Assembly: GCA_016932615.1 (NCBI GenBank)
Contig: JAFGCN010000022.1
Coordinates: 1-19,024 of the forward strand
From: Candidatus Aenigmatarchaeota archaeon
GTDB taxonomy: Archaea > Aenigmatarchaeota > Aenigmatarchaeia > QMZS01
Direction: 5' to 3'
Length of the DNA: 19,024 bases
Below the pieces are notes generated by a model. The model had not been told where the DNA came from, searched no databases, and was given only the letters and a program-made list of their open reading frames with translations. This document shows, in pieces, positions 12,948 through 19,024 of the stretch (its first letter is position 1; each line of letters begins with the position of its first letter). Made by a program: the position numbers and the translations under genes.

Positions 12948-14249
12948 ATGCTTCTCAAAAACTGCTCGGCAGTGCTTACCCAGGATGAACGGAGGACCGT
13001 ACTGAAAGGCGCAGATATTCTTATAAGGGACAGCAGAATTGAGAAAGTTTCCAAAAACATCGACTCCTCAGAAAGCGAGTGCGAGAAAATTGACTGCAGG
13101 GGCAAGATTGTCATGCCTTCGTTTGTAAATGCCCACACCCACCTGCCGATGGTGCTCCTCCGTGGGTACAGGGATGACCTCACGCTAAACGAGTGGCTTT
13201 CTGAAGTCTGGAAAGCTGAGGCAAAAATGAAGGAGGAAGACTATTACGCGGGGGCAAAGTTCGGTCTCCTCGAAATGATTCGCTCCGGAACTTCAGCGTA
13301 CCTTGACATGTACTTTGGAAGCGAGCAGATACTGAAGGCAAGCGAAAAAGCCGGGCTGAGAGGATACCTGGGCCACCCCCTGATGGATTTTGGAGACTCT
13401 GAAAAGAAGGAGGGAACCCTGAAAGAAGCCAAAAAATCCGTCAAAAAAATCCTTGAATCCAATGGGCTCTGCCGACCGGTGATTTCGCCGCACTCAGTCT
13501 ACACCTGCTCAAAAGAGCTGCTTCTGGAAGCAAAAAAATTCGCGGAAAGCAAAAACCTTCTCTATACAACTCACCTGTCGGAAACCCGAAAGGAAGTGTA
13601 CGATTGCCACAGGAAATATGGAAAAAGGCCGGCAGAATTTCTCGAAGAGCTTGGCGTCATAGACAATACATTCGTGGGCTTTCACTCCGCCTGGCTGACC
13701 AAAGGTGAAATTTCGATGCTTGCGGGGAAAAAAGCGTCTGTTGTCAGTTGCCCTGCTTCGAACATGAAGCTTGCAACCGGAGGGGCTTTCCCTTACAGGG
13801 AGTTCAGGGAGGCGGGAGTCACAGTAGGAATCGGAACTGACGGGGCCTGCTCGAACAACTCTCTCAATATGCTGGGGGAAATGAAAGCCATGTGCCTCAT
13901 GCAGAAGTGGCTGCGCTGGAACGCATCCGAAATGGCGGCCCAAAGCGCCCTTGACATGGCAACCCTTGGCGGGGCAAAAATCCTGGGGCTTAACTCCGGC
14001 AGCATTGGGGCAGGAAAAAACGCAGACCTGCTCCTGCTCGATAAAAGCCACTACTCCCTGCTGCCCGGAACAGACCTTGTTTCAAACATCGTGTACTCCG
14101 CTTCAAGGGAAGCAATATCCGGCCTTATTGTAAACGGCCAATTCCTTATGCAGGAAAAGCAGATTCTTACGCTTGATGAGGAAGCTATCAAGGAGGGCTT
14201 CATGAAATCATCAGAGCGGCTCCTGCAGGGCGGGGCACTAAAAGAATGA
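12948..14249 (+). CDS. MTA/SAH/5'-deoxyadenosine deaminase-type amidohydrolase
   Basis: 433 residues, full length for the MtaD/DadD group. The N-terminal and C-terminal small beta domain frames a TIM barrel with metal ligands in NAHTHLPM (His63, His65), ISPHSVYTCS (His182), TTHLSET (His209, Glu212), GFHSAWL (His246) and GTDGACSNNSLNM (Asp298). These enzymes deaminate adenosine derivatives such as S-adenosylhomocysteine, 5'-methylthioadenosine or 5'-deoxyadenosine to inosine derivatives, recycling radical-SAM and methylation by-products. The exact substrate cannot be told, and guanine- or cytosine-type deaminases are less likely given the motif set. It is in the cytoplasm. It shares an ATGA stop/start with the following gene and sits one base after the PspC gene. 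Confidence 0.9.
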   Translation: MLLKNCSAVLTQDERRTVLKGADILIRDSRIEKVSKNIDSSESECEKIDCRGKIVMPSFVNAHTHLPMVLLRGYRDDLTLNEWLSEVWKAEAKMKEEDYYAGAKFGLLEMIRSGTSAYLDMYFGSEQILKASEKAGLRGYLGHPLMDFGDSEKKEGTLKEAKKSVKKILESNGLCRPVISPHSVYTCSKELLLEAKKFAESKNLLYTTHLSETRKEVYDCHRKYGKRPAEFLEELGVIDNTFVGFHSAWLTKGEISMLAGKKASVVSCPASNMKLATGGAFPYREFREAGVTVGIGTDGACSNNSLNMLGEMKAMCLMQKWLRWNASEMAAQSALDMATLGGAKILGLNSGSIGAGKNADLLLLDKSHYSLLPGTDLVSNIVYSASREAISGLIVNGQFLMQEKQILTLDEEAIKEGFMKSSERLLQGGALKE

Positions 14250-14959
14250 TTGAGAATGAAGTTTACTGGCATTTGTCTATTTTCGTGATTGGCATAGTGC
14301 TGGCATACCTATTCTACCTGAAGGAAAAGAAGAGAAGCGCTGACTTGGAAAAGGCCTCTTCCATGCTTGGGCTTTCCTATAAGCGATATCTTCCCAACCG
14401 GGGATTTGGACCATTTTCAGGAATATTGCAAAACTATGCGCCGGTAAAAGCAGAAGTTCTCCTTCCGGAAACGCAAATTGCAAAAGCCGGAAAGTGGAAA
14501 AGGGTCACAAACCTCCTGGAGGGGGAAAGAAATGGAAGGCACTGGCAGATTTTTGACTACGCTTATACACTGGCCTTCGGGAAAAAGGTGCACCGGCAAA
14601 CTACATATGTTTCAAGACTGCATAAATCAATCCCTGCCTTCAGTGTCAGGCCGGAAGGGATTTTCGACAAAATTGGGGACGCTTTTAAGAAAAATGATAT
14701 AGACCTTCCCGACAGTCCGGGTTTTTCCAAAAAATATTACCTGCAGGGAGAAAACAAGGAAGAAGTAAAAAAACTCTTCAGCCCGGAACTTACCAGCATC
14801 CTTGAAAAATCAAAAGAAAAGTTCGTAATAGAGTCTGACGGAAAAAAGATTGTTCTGTTCGTCCCGGAAAAGCTTACCCGCCCCAATGAACTGTTATCGG
14901 AATTTGAAAGGGCTTCGAGAATTTTCAACATTTTCGACCCCAAAAGAACAGATTTTTAG
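14246..14959 (+). CDS. Membrane-anchored protein of unknown function
   Basis: 237 residues: a single N-terminal membrane helix (about 8-25, HLSIFVIGIVLAYLFYL) then a soluble, probably cytoplasmic domain. The pattern PAFSVRPEGIFDKIGD, then DIDLPDSPGFSKKYYLQGEN, then VKKLFSPELTSILE is one I recall from many uncharacterised bacterial and archaeal proteins with one or two N-terminal helices. No catalytic motif is visible. The last residues (FERASRIFNIFDPKRTDF) are polar. It overlaps the deaminase gene by four bases (ATGA), so translation is probably coupled, and it ends with a four-base overlap with the convergent geranylgeranyl reductase gene. Confidence 0.75.
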   Translation: MIENEVYWHLSIFVIGIVLAYLFYLKEKKRSADLEKASSMLGLSYKRYLPNRGFGPFSGILQNYAPVKAEVLLPETQIAKAGKWKRVTNLLEGERNGRHWQIFDYAYTLAFGKKVHRQTTYVSRLHKSIPAFSVRPEGIFDKIGDAFKKNDIDLPDSPGFSKKYYLQGENKEEVKKLFSPELTSILEKSKEKFVIESDGKKIVLFVPEKLTRPNELLSEFERASRIFNIFDPKRTDF

Positions 14960-16167
14960 GAAAAAAGAAGCTTAAGGTAGAAAAGCGGCGACATTGCCTG
15001 GTTTTTCGCGCTGTCACTTACCATCATGTCCGCAAGAACCTTTCTAAGCTCCTTATTTGAGGATGCCTTGGAAAGGAAAAGATTCAGCAAAAACTTGTGG
15101 CTTGACACCTTCTGAATCAAATACAGGGACTTAAACTCCTCATCCATAATCTCAGCGATTTTTTTCTCGTAAGCCGAAAGGAATTCCTCACTTGTGTCGC
15201 CCGCCTTTAGGGCAGCGTCTATGACTTCTGCTGCAGCTTTCCCCGAACGCATGGCATTTCCAAATCCCTCACCGCTGAAAGGGTCGGCAAGGGACGCAGC
15301 ATCTCCGACCAGAATCCAGCCAGGGCCATGGTTCTTGACTCTCTTTGATCCCTGGGGAATTATCCAGCCCTCGGTCTTTCCCACCTGCTTTGCATTCTTA
15401 AAGCGCTTCCTAATGCCTTCGGACGCGATTGCCTTTTCCATCATCTGGTTCAAGGAAAGCCCTCTCTTTGAAATCTCCGAGGAAACAAGCCCCAGGCCCA
15501 CGTTAGCAAGCCCGCCAGGCATTGGAAATATCCAGAAATACCCGGGAAACACGCCGTCAATAAAATAAATCTCTATCGTGTCAGACAGGCCGGTGACTCC
15601 CTTGAAATAGCCCCTTATGGAGCCGCACCTGTGCTTAGGGTCAAGCTGAAGCGAACCGACGCTTCTTGCGACAACCGAGTTTGCCCCATCAGCCCCGACA
15701 ACTACCTTTGCCCGGAATTCCTTTTTGCGCCCCTTAGCGTCCCTGCCTTTTACGCCAACAACAGAGCCATTATCATAGATTAACTCCTCGACACCAAAGC
15801 CCTCGATGACAGTTGCCTCTTTTTTGGCTGCAGAAAACAGCACCCCGTCATTTTTTTTACGCTTTATGACGTACCCTGCGCAGCCAATCTTCTCGTCTTT
15901 TGCGTAAGGCATAATTATCCTCTTTCCGTTAGGCGCCGAAAGAAGCAGGCGATTTACTACAACATGCGGCTGGCGCTTTGTCTTTGAAAGCAGCCCCAAC
16001 TCATCGATAACCACAAGACCCCTTGCGCTGCAGGCATCACCGCAAACCTTATCCCGTGGAAACTTCGCCTTGTCTAAAAGAAGAACTTTATGCCCTTTGC
16101 GGGACAGCATAAGTGAAACAGTCGATCCGGAAGGCCCTCCTCCGACAACAATTGCATCAAAGGCCAT
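14956..16167 (-). CDS. Geranylgeranyl reductase-family flavoprotein
   Basis: 403 residues. The FAD Rossmann motif is VGGGPSGS (8-15); DKVCGDACS (39-47), VVGADGAN (156-163), PGYFWIFP (208-215) and GDAASLADPFSGEG (288-301) are the family landmarks. The PxxYxWxFP motif is the one associated with isoprenoid-chain binding in geranylgeranyl reductases. The enzyme saturates double bonds in the geranylgeranyl chains of archaeal membrane ether lipids, using reduced FAD. Saturation of other isoprenoids such as quinone side chains is possible. The C-terminal ~75 residues are helical and may contact the membrane. A TTTAAAT box (minus strand, 16189-16195) centred 25 bases upstream of the ATG suggests a leaderless mRNA. 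It is divergent from the lipocalin/CrtC-like gene across 65 bp. Confidence 0.92.
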   Translation of the reverse strand: MAFDAIVVGGGPSGSTVSLMLSRKGHKVLLLDKAKFPRDKVCGDACSARGLVVIDELGLLSKTKRQPHVVVNRLLLSAPNGKRIIMPYAKDEKIGCAGYVIKRKKNDGVLFSAAKKEATVIEGFGVEELIYDNGSVVGVKGRDAKGRKKEFRAKVVVGADGANSVVARSVGSLQLDPKHRCGSIRGYFKGVTGLSDTIEIYFIDGVFPGYFWIFPMPGGLANVGLGLVSSEISKRGLSLNQMMEKAIASEGIRKRFKNAKQVGKTEGWIIPQGSKRVKNHGPGWILVGDAASLADPFSGEGFGNAMRSGKAAAEVIDAALKAGDTSEEFLSAYEKKIAEIMDEEFKSLYLIQKVSSHKFLLNLFLSKASSNKELRKVLADMMVSDSAKNQAMSPLFYLKLLFS

Positions 16168-16188
16168 ACTAAACTTAATTCAAAACCA

Positions 16189-16195
16189 ATTTAAA
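16189..16195 (-). promoter_or_regulatory. TATA box of the geranylgeranyl reductase gene
   Basis: TTTAAAT on the minus strand, centred 25 bases upstream of the ATG at 16167. It is the ideal distance for a leaderless transcript. Confidence 0.5.
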
Positions 16196-16206
16196 CCCCA
16201 AAACCC

Positions 16207-16216
16207 TTTTTAAAAA
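16207..16216 (+). promoter_or_regulatory. TATA box of the lipocalin/CrtC-like gene
   Basis: TTTTTAAAAA, centred about 21-22 bases upstream of the ATG at 16233. It lies beside the opposite-strand TATA box at 16189-16195, so the two genes have back-to-back promoters. Confidence 0.45.
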
Positions 16217-16232
16217 CGAGCCAGATAAGATT

Positions 16233-17300
16233 ATGCAACCCAGTGCCATCAAGAAAATCTGGAAGCTTAACACAAGGATTATAAACCCGGGGGGCTGGTT
16301 TTGGTGGTTCTGGCTGTTTTTTATTGATAACCCCAAAAACCCGGAAAAGCCCGGGCAACTGATGATTCTCTGGTCCATAAAAAAGGATAAGCTTATCTAC
16401 TGCAATAACCTCCCAATCACCTATGACACAAGCCACCAGGACAAAAAGAAGAGGAGTTTTTGCGGAACTGTGGCTGCCTGGTATTTTGATGGAAATAAGA
16501 TGCATGACGACTACCTTCTTGAAAACTGCCCCTTCACACTTGACGAAGGCAAGCTTGTGCTAAAGGCAGAAGGAAAGACCAATTCTTCCTTTCTGTTCAA
16601 GGACGGAAAATTCATAGTGGATATAGAGCGGGGAGGAAAGAAAATGCACTTTGTAGCAAAAGAATCAAAGAAAGCCCCGCTTCTTGTCGGCGACAACGTA
16701 GCAAACTTTTTCGGTGGAAGCATGAGCGTTCACTCTATGTATATGAACCACCTGTCCCTTGGGGGGAGCATAGGGGGTAGAAAAATAAGCGGAAGCGCCT
16801 ATTTCCAGAAGATTCTTGTAAATGCGCCTCCTCCCTGCTGGTACTGGGGAATCTTCCAATACAAGGACGGAAGCCACCTCAAATACTTCAACACTTACGC
16901 AGGCCGGGCTATTCTAAAGGACAACCTCATAGACCCCCAGCTAAAAACGCCTTCTGCATCGATAACACAGGACCTAAATTTCTTTGACGCAAAAAGGGGC
17001 TTAAGCGAGCACTTCAAAAATCTGACGATTGTACCTAAAAGATCGGGAAAAAACTGGGTGCATGAAATAATCGGGGAAAATGAAGAATATACAATTGAAG
17101 TTCTTGCAAAGACCTACTCCCACTCCTGCTGGCACTTCAGGAAAAATGTGTCCTTTTTGCCGTTAATGTCTAACTTCAAGTATAATGAATATCCCGCAAT
17201 GATTCAGAAGGTGAAGCTGAAAAACAAGAAAACGAGGGAGGAATTACTGTACGGGAAAGCCGTAGGAAACATAGAGCAGGCATGGGGGCTTTTGCTATAA
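16233..17300 (+). CDS. Lipocalin/CrtC-like beta-barrel protein of unknown function
   Basis: 355 residues. An aromatic-rich opening (INPGGWFWWFWLFFIDNP, about 17-34) is followed by alternating strands (QLMILWS, GTVAAWYFDG). A central block SGSAYFQKILVNAPPPCWYW, then GIFQYKDGSHLKYFNTYAG (187-224), resembles the hallmark of AttH/carotenoid 1,2-hydratase-type double lipocalins (a sharp W-x-W and an aromatic/acidic G-turn). This family call is tentative. I recall related uncharacterised proteins from other DPANN archaea. There is no signal peptide or typical membrane helix; the first aromatic stretch is better read as a beta strand. Its divergent neighbour, the geranylgeranyl reductase, suggests a role with isoprenoid lipids or pigments, but this is inference. 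It is followed 45 bp later by Dph6. Confidence 0.6.
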   Translation: MQPSAIKKIWKLNTRIINPGGWFWWFWLFFIDNPKNPEKPGQLMILWSIKKDKLIYCNNLPITYDTSHQDKKKRSFCGTVAAWYFDGNKMHDDYLLENCPFTLDEGKLVLKAEGKTNSSFLFKDGKFIVDIERGGKKMHFVAKESKKAPLLVGDNVANFFGGSMSVHSMYMNHLSLGGSIGGRKISGSAYFQKILVNAPPPCWYWGIFQYKDGSHLKYFNTYAGRAILKDNLIDPQLKTPSASITQDLNFFDAKRGLSEHFKNLTIVPKRSGKNWVHEIIGENEEYTIEVLAKTYSHSCWHFRKNVSFLPLMSNFKYNEYPAMIQKVKLKNKKTREELLYGKAVGNIEQAWGLLL

Positions 17301-17345
17301 GCCAGTGCTTTTGGGGATTAAAGGCAAATTTCGCTTATTAAGATT

Positions 17346-17960
17346 ATGAAACTCCTTTCCCTTATTTCCAGCGGAAAAGACTCCTGGTACGCCTACTACC
17401 TTATGCTCCAGCAGGGCTTTGACATACCTGTAGCCGTGACATTTATCCCCAAAAACCCGGAGAGCTATATGCTCCAGCACCCTTTTGCGGAGAAAACTCC
17501 TCTCCAAATCAAGAATATGAAAAGCCCGCCCCGGCATGTCTTATTTAACGTTTCTGGCGTCAAAGAAAAGGAAGTAGAAGAGATGAAAAGCCACCTGGAG
17601 AAACTAGTCAAAGCCGAAAAAATCGAAGGGATTATATCCGGAGCCCTTGCAAGCGAGTACCAGAAGCAAAGACTGGACTTAATCTGCGAGGAGCTTGGAG
17701 TGGTTTCCTATGCGCCCCTCTGGCACAAGGATCAGGAACGCTACCTCCAGGAAGTTGTGCTGGAAGCGGGCTTTGAATTCCTCATTGCAGACACCTGCGC
17801 CGAAGGAATTGAAAAATGGAAGGGCCGGATGATAAACCCGGAAAACCTGGGCCACTTCATAAAAGACCTCAGAAAGGCACGTGCAAACATCAGTGGGGAA
17901 GGCGGAGAGTACGAAACATTTGTCACAAAATCTCCTTTTTTTGAGATGTCCAAAGTATAG
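17346..17960 (+). CDS. dph6: Diphthine--ammonia ligase (Dph6-type)
   Basis: 204 residues, one ATP-pyrophosphatase (adenine-nucleotide alpha-hydrolase) domain. The P-loop is LISSGKDSWYA (6-16), matching SGGKDS of the family. GIISGALASEYQKQR, then LDLICEELGVVSYAPLWHKD (about 97-129), and the closing GEGGEYETFV are the Dph6 signatures. The enzyme amidates diphthine to diphthamide on elongation factor aEF2 with ATP and ammonia. It is slightly shorter than usual (about 220-230) but complete. A GATTAAAG box about 26 bases upstream of the ATG supports a leaderless start at GATTATG. A 23-bp gap leads to the lysine-rich gene. Confidence 0.9.
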   Translation: MKLLSLISSGKDSWYAYYLMLQQGFDIPVAVTFIPKNPESYMLQHPFAEKTPLQIKNMKSPPRHVLFNVSGVKEKEVEEMKSHLEKLVKAEKIEGIISGALASEYQKQRLDLICEELGVVSYAPLWHKDQERYLQEVVLEAGFEFLIADTCAEGIEKWKGRMINPENLGHFIKDLRKARANISGEGGEYETFVTKSPFFEMSKV

Positions 17961-17969
17961 TAAATATAG
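17961..17969 (+). promoter_or_regulatory. TATA-like box of the lysine-tailed protein gene
   Basis: TAAATATAG is centred about 19 bases upstream of the ATG at 17984, immediately after the Dph6 stop codon. Cotranscription with dph6 is equally possible. Confidence 0.3.
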
Positions 17970-17983
17970 CTAAGGATATTATT

Positions 17984-18451
17984 ATGGACTTAAAGGACAT
18001 CAAGCCAATTCCAATCGACAAGGTTGCAAAAGGGCTTTCGCTGAGCGACCGGCTGAGGTACGGGCTCATCTATGTGCGGCTTTCAGGCGAAAATGTAAGG
18101 GAGATGAAGATCATCCTGAAGACCGAGGCAAGAAAGATAATGAATGAGCTTGGAGAGCCAAAATTGAGCATATTCCGGGACATGGAGGCCTATCTTGACA
18201 AGTACATCGACGGGCTTTCGAAAAAAGACACCTTCAAAATCTATATGGCCTACCTTGAGGCAAAAGAGGCGATAGGTGTAGCGCAGGAAAACTATGCAAA
18301 GTTCGAATTCATCATAAAGCTCTATCAAACCTACCGCAAAAAAGGATGGCCAAAGCTTCCAAGGAAAGTCGAAGCCATCAAGAAAAAAGCCGTAAAGCAG
18401 ACAAAGAAGATAAAGAAAGTTGTCAAGAAAGCCAGGAAGAAAAAAAGATAA
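17984..18451 (+). CDS. Helical protein with lysine-rich C-terminal tail, unknown
   Basis: 155 residues. Residues 1-125 look all-helical and mixed-charge (KGLSLSDRLRYGLIYVRLSG, then MNELGEPKLSIFRDMEAYLD and LEAKEAIGVAQENYAKFEF), with no known domain recognised. Residues about 126-155 form a basic tail (KVEAIKKKAVKQTKKIKKVV, then KKARKKKR), very similar in style to the tail at window position 1-122. Such tails usually hold DNA or RNA, so a chromatin- or ribosome-associated role is possible but not shown. It has no signal peptide. The stop is followed by T-rich tracts that may terminate it. Confidence 0.7.
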   Translation: MDLKDIKPIPIDKVAKGLSLSDRLRYGLIYVRLSGENVREMKIILKTEARKIMNELGEPKLSIFRDMEAYLDKYIDGLSKKDTFKIYMAYLEAKEAIGVAQENYAKFEFIIKLYQTYRKKGWPKLPRKVEAIKKKAVKQTKKIKKVVKKARKKKR

Positions 18452-18453
18452 TC

Positions 18454-18471
18454 CATTTTTTACATTTTTAG
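18454..18471 (+). terminator. T-rich terminator after the lysine-tailed gene
   Basis: Two T runs (TTTTTT, TTTTT) begin three bases after the TAA at 18449-18451. This is a plausible archaeal U-tract terminator before the next gene's promoter. Confidence 0.4.
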
Positions 18472-18549
18472 GTGTTGTTTGCTGGCTTAGCGTAAGCAAT
18501 AGCGGCTTTAGAAACAGACCCGCCACTATCAAAGAAGTCCCTAAAACGC

Positions 18550-18558
18550 TTAATTATA
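18550..18558 (+). promoter_or_regulatory. TATA box of the oxidoreductase gene
   Basis: TTAATTATA, centred about 21 bases upstream of the ATG at 18575. No Shine-Dalgarno is present, so a leaderless transcript is likely. Confidence 0.4.
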
Positions 18559-18574
18559 TTCTCCTGCTTATTTT

Positions 18575-19024
18575 ATGCCTGAACCGTCCAGGATTGTCGA
18601 AATCTACATGATTGGCTATGGGGTTAACGGCAAATGGGCATTTCAGGAGATTGTAAAGCTTTGCAAAACCAATGATTTTATCATATTCCGGGGGCTTGCC
18701 GAGATAAATCCCGACACAAGAAGGCAGGCAGCAGCCGAAGCTGAAGCCCATGGAATTAACCTCCAGATTTTTGACCACACGCTCGATATGTACCAGAGCG
18801 CGTCACTTTCGAAAAATCTCATAATGGTATATGACTGCGGCCCCTCCCAGCTCCACTATTCCCACCTGATAAAATCAGCCCACTTCGGCTTCTGGCATTT
18901 TACTGAAAAGCCGCCTGCGATAAAGAGGCATGACTTCGAAAAGGAAGCGGAGTACACAAAGTGGTACTGTGATGTGCTTGAAGAGGAAAACGAAGCGGTC
19001 CTTACGGCCATGGAGTACCTGGTC
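18575..19024 (+). CDS. Gfo/Idh/MocA-type NAD(P)-dependent oxidoreductase (partial, 5' end)
   Basis: 150 residues from ATG 18575 to the window edge with no stop. The N-terminus IVEIYMIGYGVNGKWAFQEI is a Rossmann NAD-binding start (GxGxxG-like GYGVNG, about 14-19). The middle has GLAEINPDTRRQAAAEAEAH (typical of the second strand, cofactor ribose recognition). LIMVYDCGPSQLHYSHLIKS then GFWHFTEKPP contains the EKP motif in which the Lys acts in catalysis in Gfo/Idh/MocA enzymes. The family oxidises or reduces sugars, inositols and related compounds; the substrate-binding C-terminal domain is outside the window. The start is preceded by a TATA box at 18550-18558. Confidence 0.75.
   Translation, partial: MPEPSRIVEIYMIGYGVNGKWAFQEIVKLCKTNDFIIFRGLAEINPDTRRQAAAEAEAHGINLQIFDHTLDMYQSASLSKNLIMVYDCGPSQLHYSHLIKSAHFGFWHFTEKPPAIKRHDFEKEAEYTKWYCDVLEEENEAVLTAMEYLV

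Noticed and set aside
13509-14051. 180-residue minus-strand open frame
   Set aside because: It is a shadow of the well-conserved deaminase gene on the other strand.
1-19024. CRISPR array, insertion sequence, integrase or phage module
   Set aside because: No regularly spaced repeats, transposase, integrase, terminal inverted repeats or phage structural genes were seen.

Overview
The window is a gene-dense, moderate-GC stretch of an archaeal chromosome, most likely from a DPANN-type lineage. Archaeal markers are GatD (tRNA-dependent amidation), Pelota, a Dph6-type diphthamide enzyme, a geranylgeranyl reductase for ether lipids, FtsZ, a tRNA gene with a bulge-helix-bulge intron, and a short protein with a class III (pilin-type) signal peptide. 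Many starts lack a Shine-Dalgarno sequence and have an AT-rich TATA-like box about 19-28 bases upstream of the ATG, as expected for leaderless mRNAs. The lineage call is an inference; no phylogenetic marker was compared.

Layout. 1-700: the lysine-rich end of a gene cut by the window edge, then a convergent Cys-rich pilin-like gene with a hairpin/T-tract terminator. 707-2943: gatD plus an alpha/beta hydrolase. 2985-4100 (minus): MscS channel. 4147-4310: tRNA-Arg(CCT) with an 89-nt intron, followed by a GNAT acetyltransferase and a DUF6879-like gene. 5333-6163 (minus): inositol-monophosphatase-like protein, overlapping the DUF6879-like gene tail to tail. 6353-8206: Pelota (+) abutting a tRNA-dihydrouridine synthase (-). 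8302-8611: a SemiSWEET/PQ-loop gene broken at both ends. 8628-9809 (minus): ftsZ, followed by a 306-bp AT-rich intergenic region with several TATA elements and two hairpins with identical CCCC loops.

10116-12701: small membrane protein, two zinc-metallopeptidase-like genes around a HAD hydrolase, and a UPF0316 membrane protein. 12734-14959: a tight three-gene operon (PspC domain, MTA/SAH-type deaminase, membrane-anchored unknown). 14956-17300: geranylgeranyl reductase (-) and a divergent lipocalin/CrtC-like protein (+), each with its own TATA box. 17346-19024: Dph6, a helical protein with a lysine-rich tail, and the start of a Gfo/Idh/MocA-type oxidoreductase cut by the window edge.

Functionally this is mostly core biology: translation and its quality control (GatD, Dus, Pelota, Dph6, tRNA-Arg), division (FtsZ), lipid metabolism (geranylgeranyl reductase) and osmotic safety (MscS), mixed with small orphan genes. 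I see no CRISPR array, insertion sequence, phage module or toxin-antitoxin pair. I find no convincing large new system. The best leads are the twin CCCC-loop hairpins upstream of ftsZ, the doubly frame-disrupted SemiSWEET gene, the structured tRNA intron, the lipid-linked divergent pair and the Cys-rich pilin-like protein.
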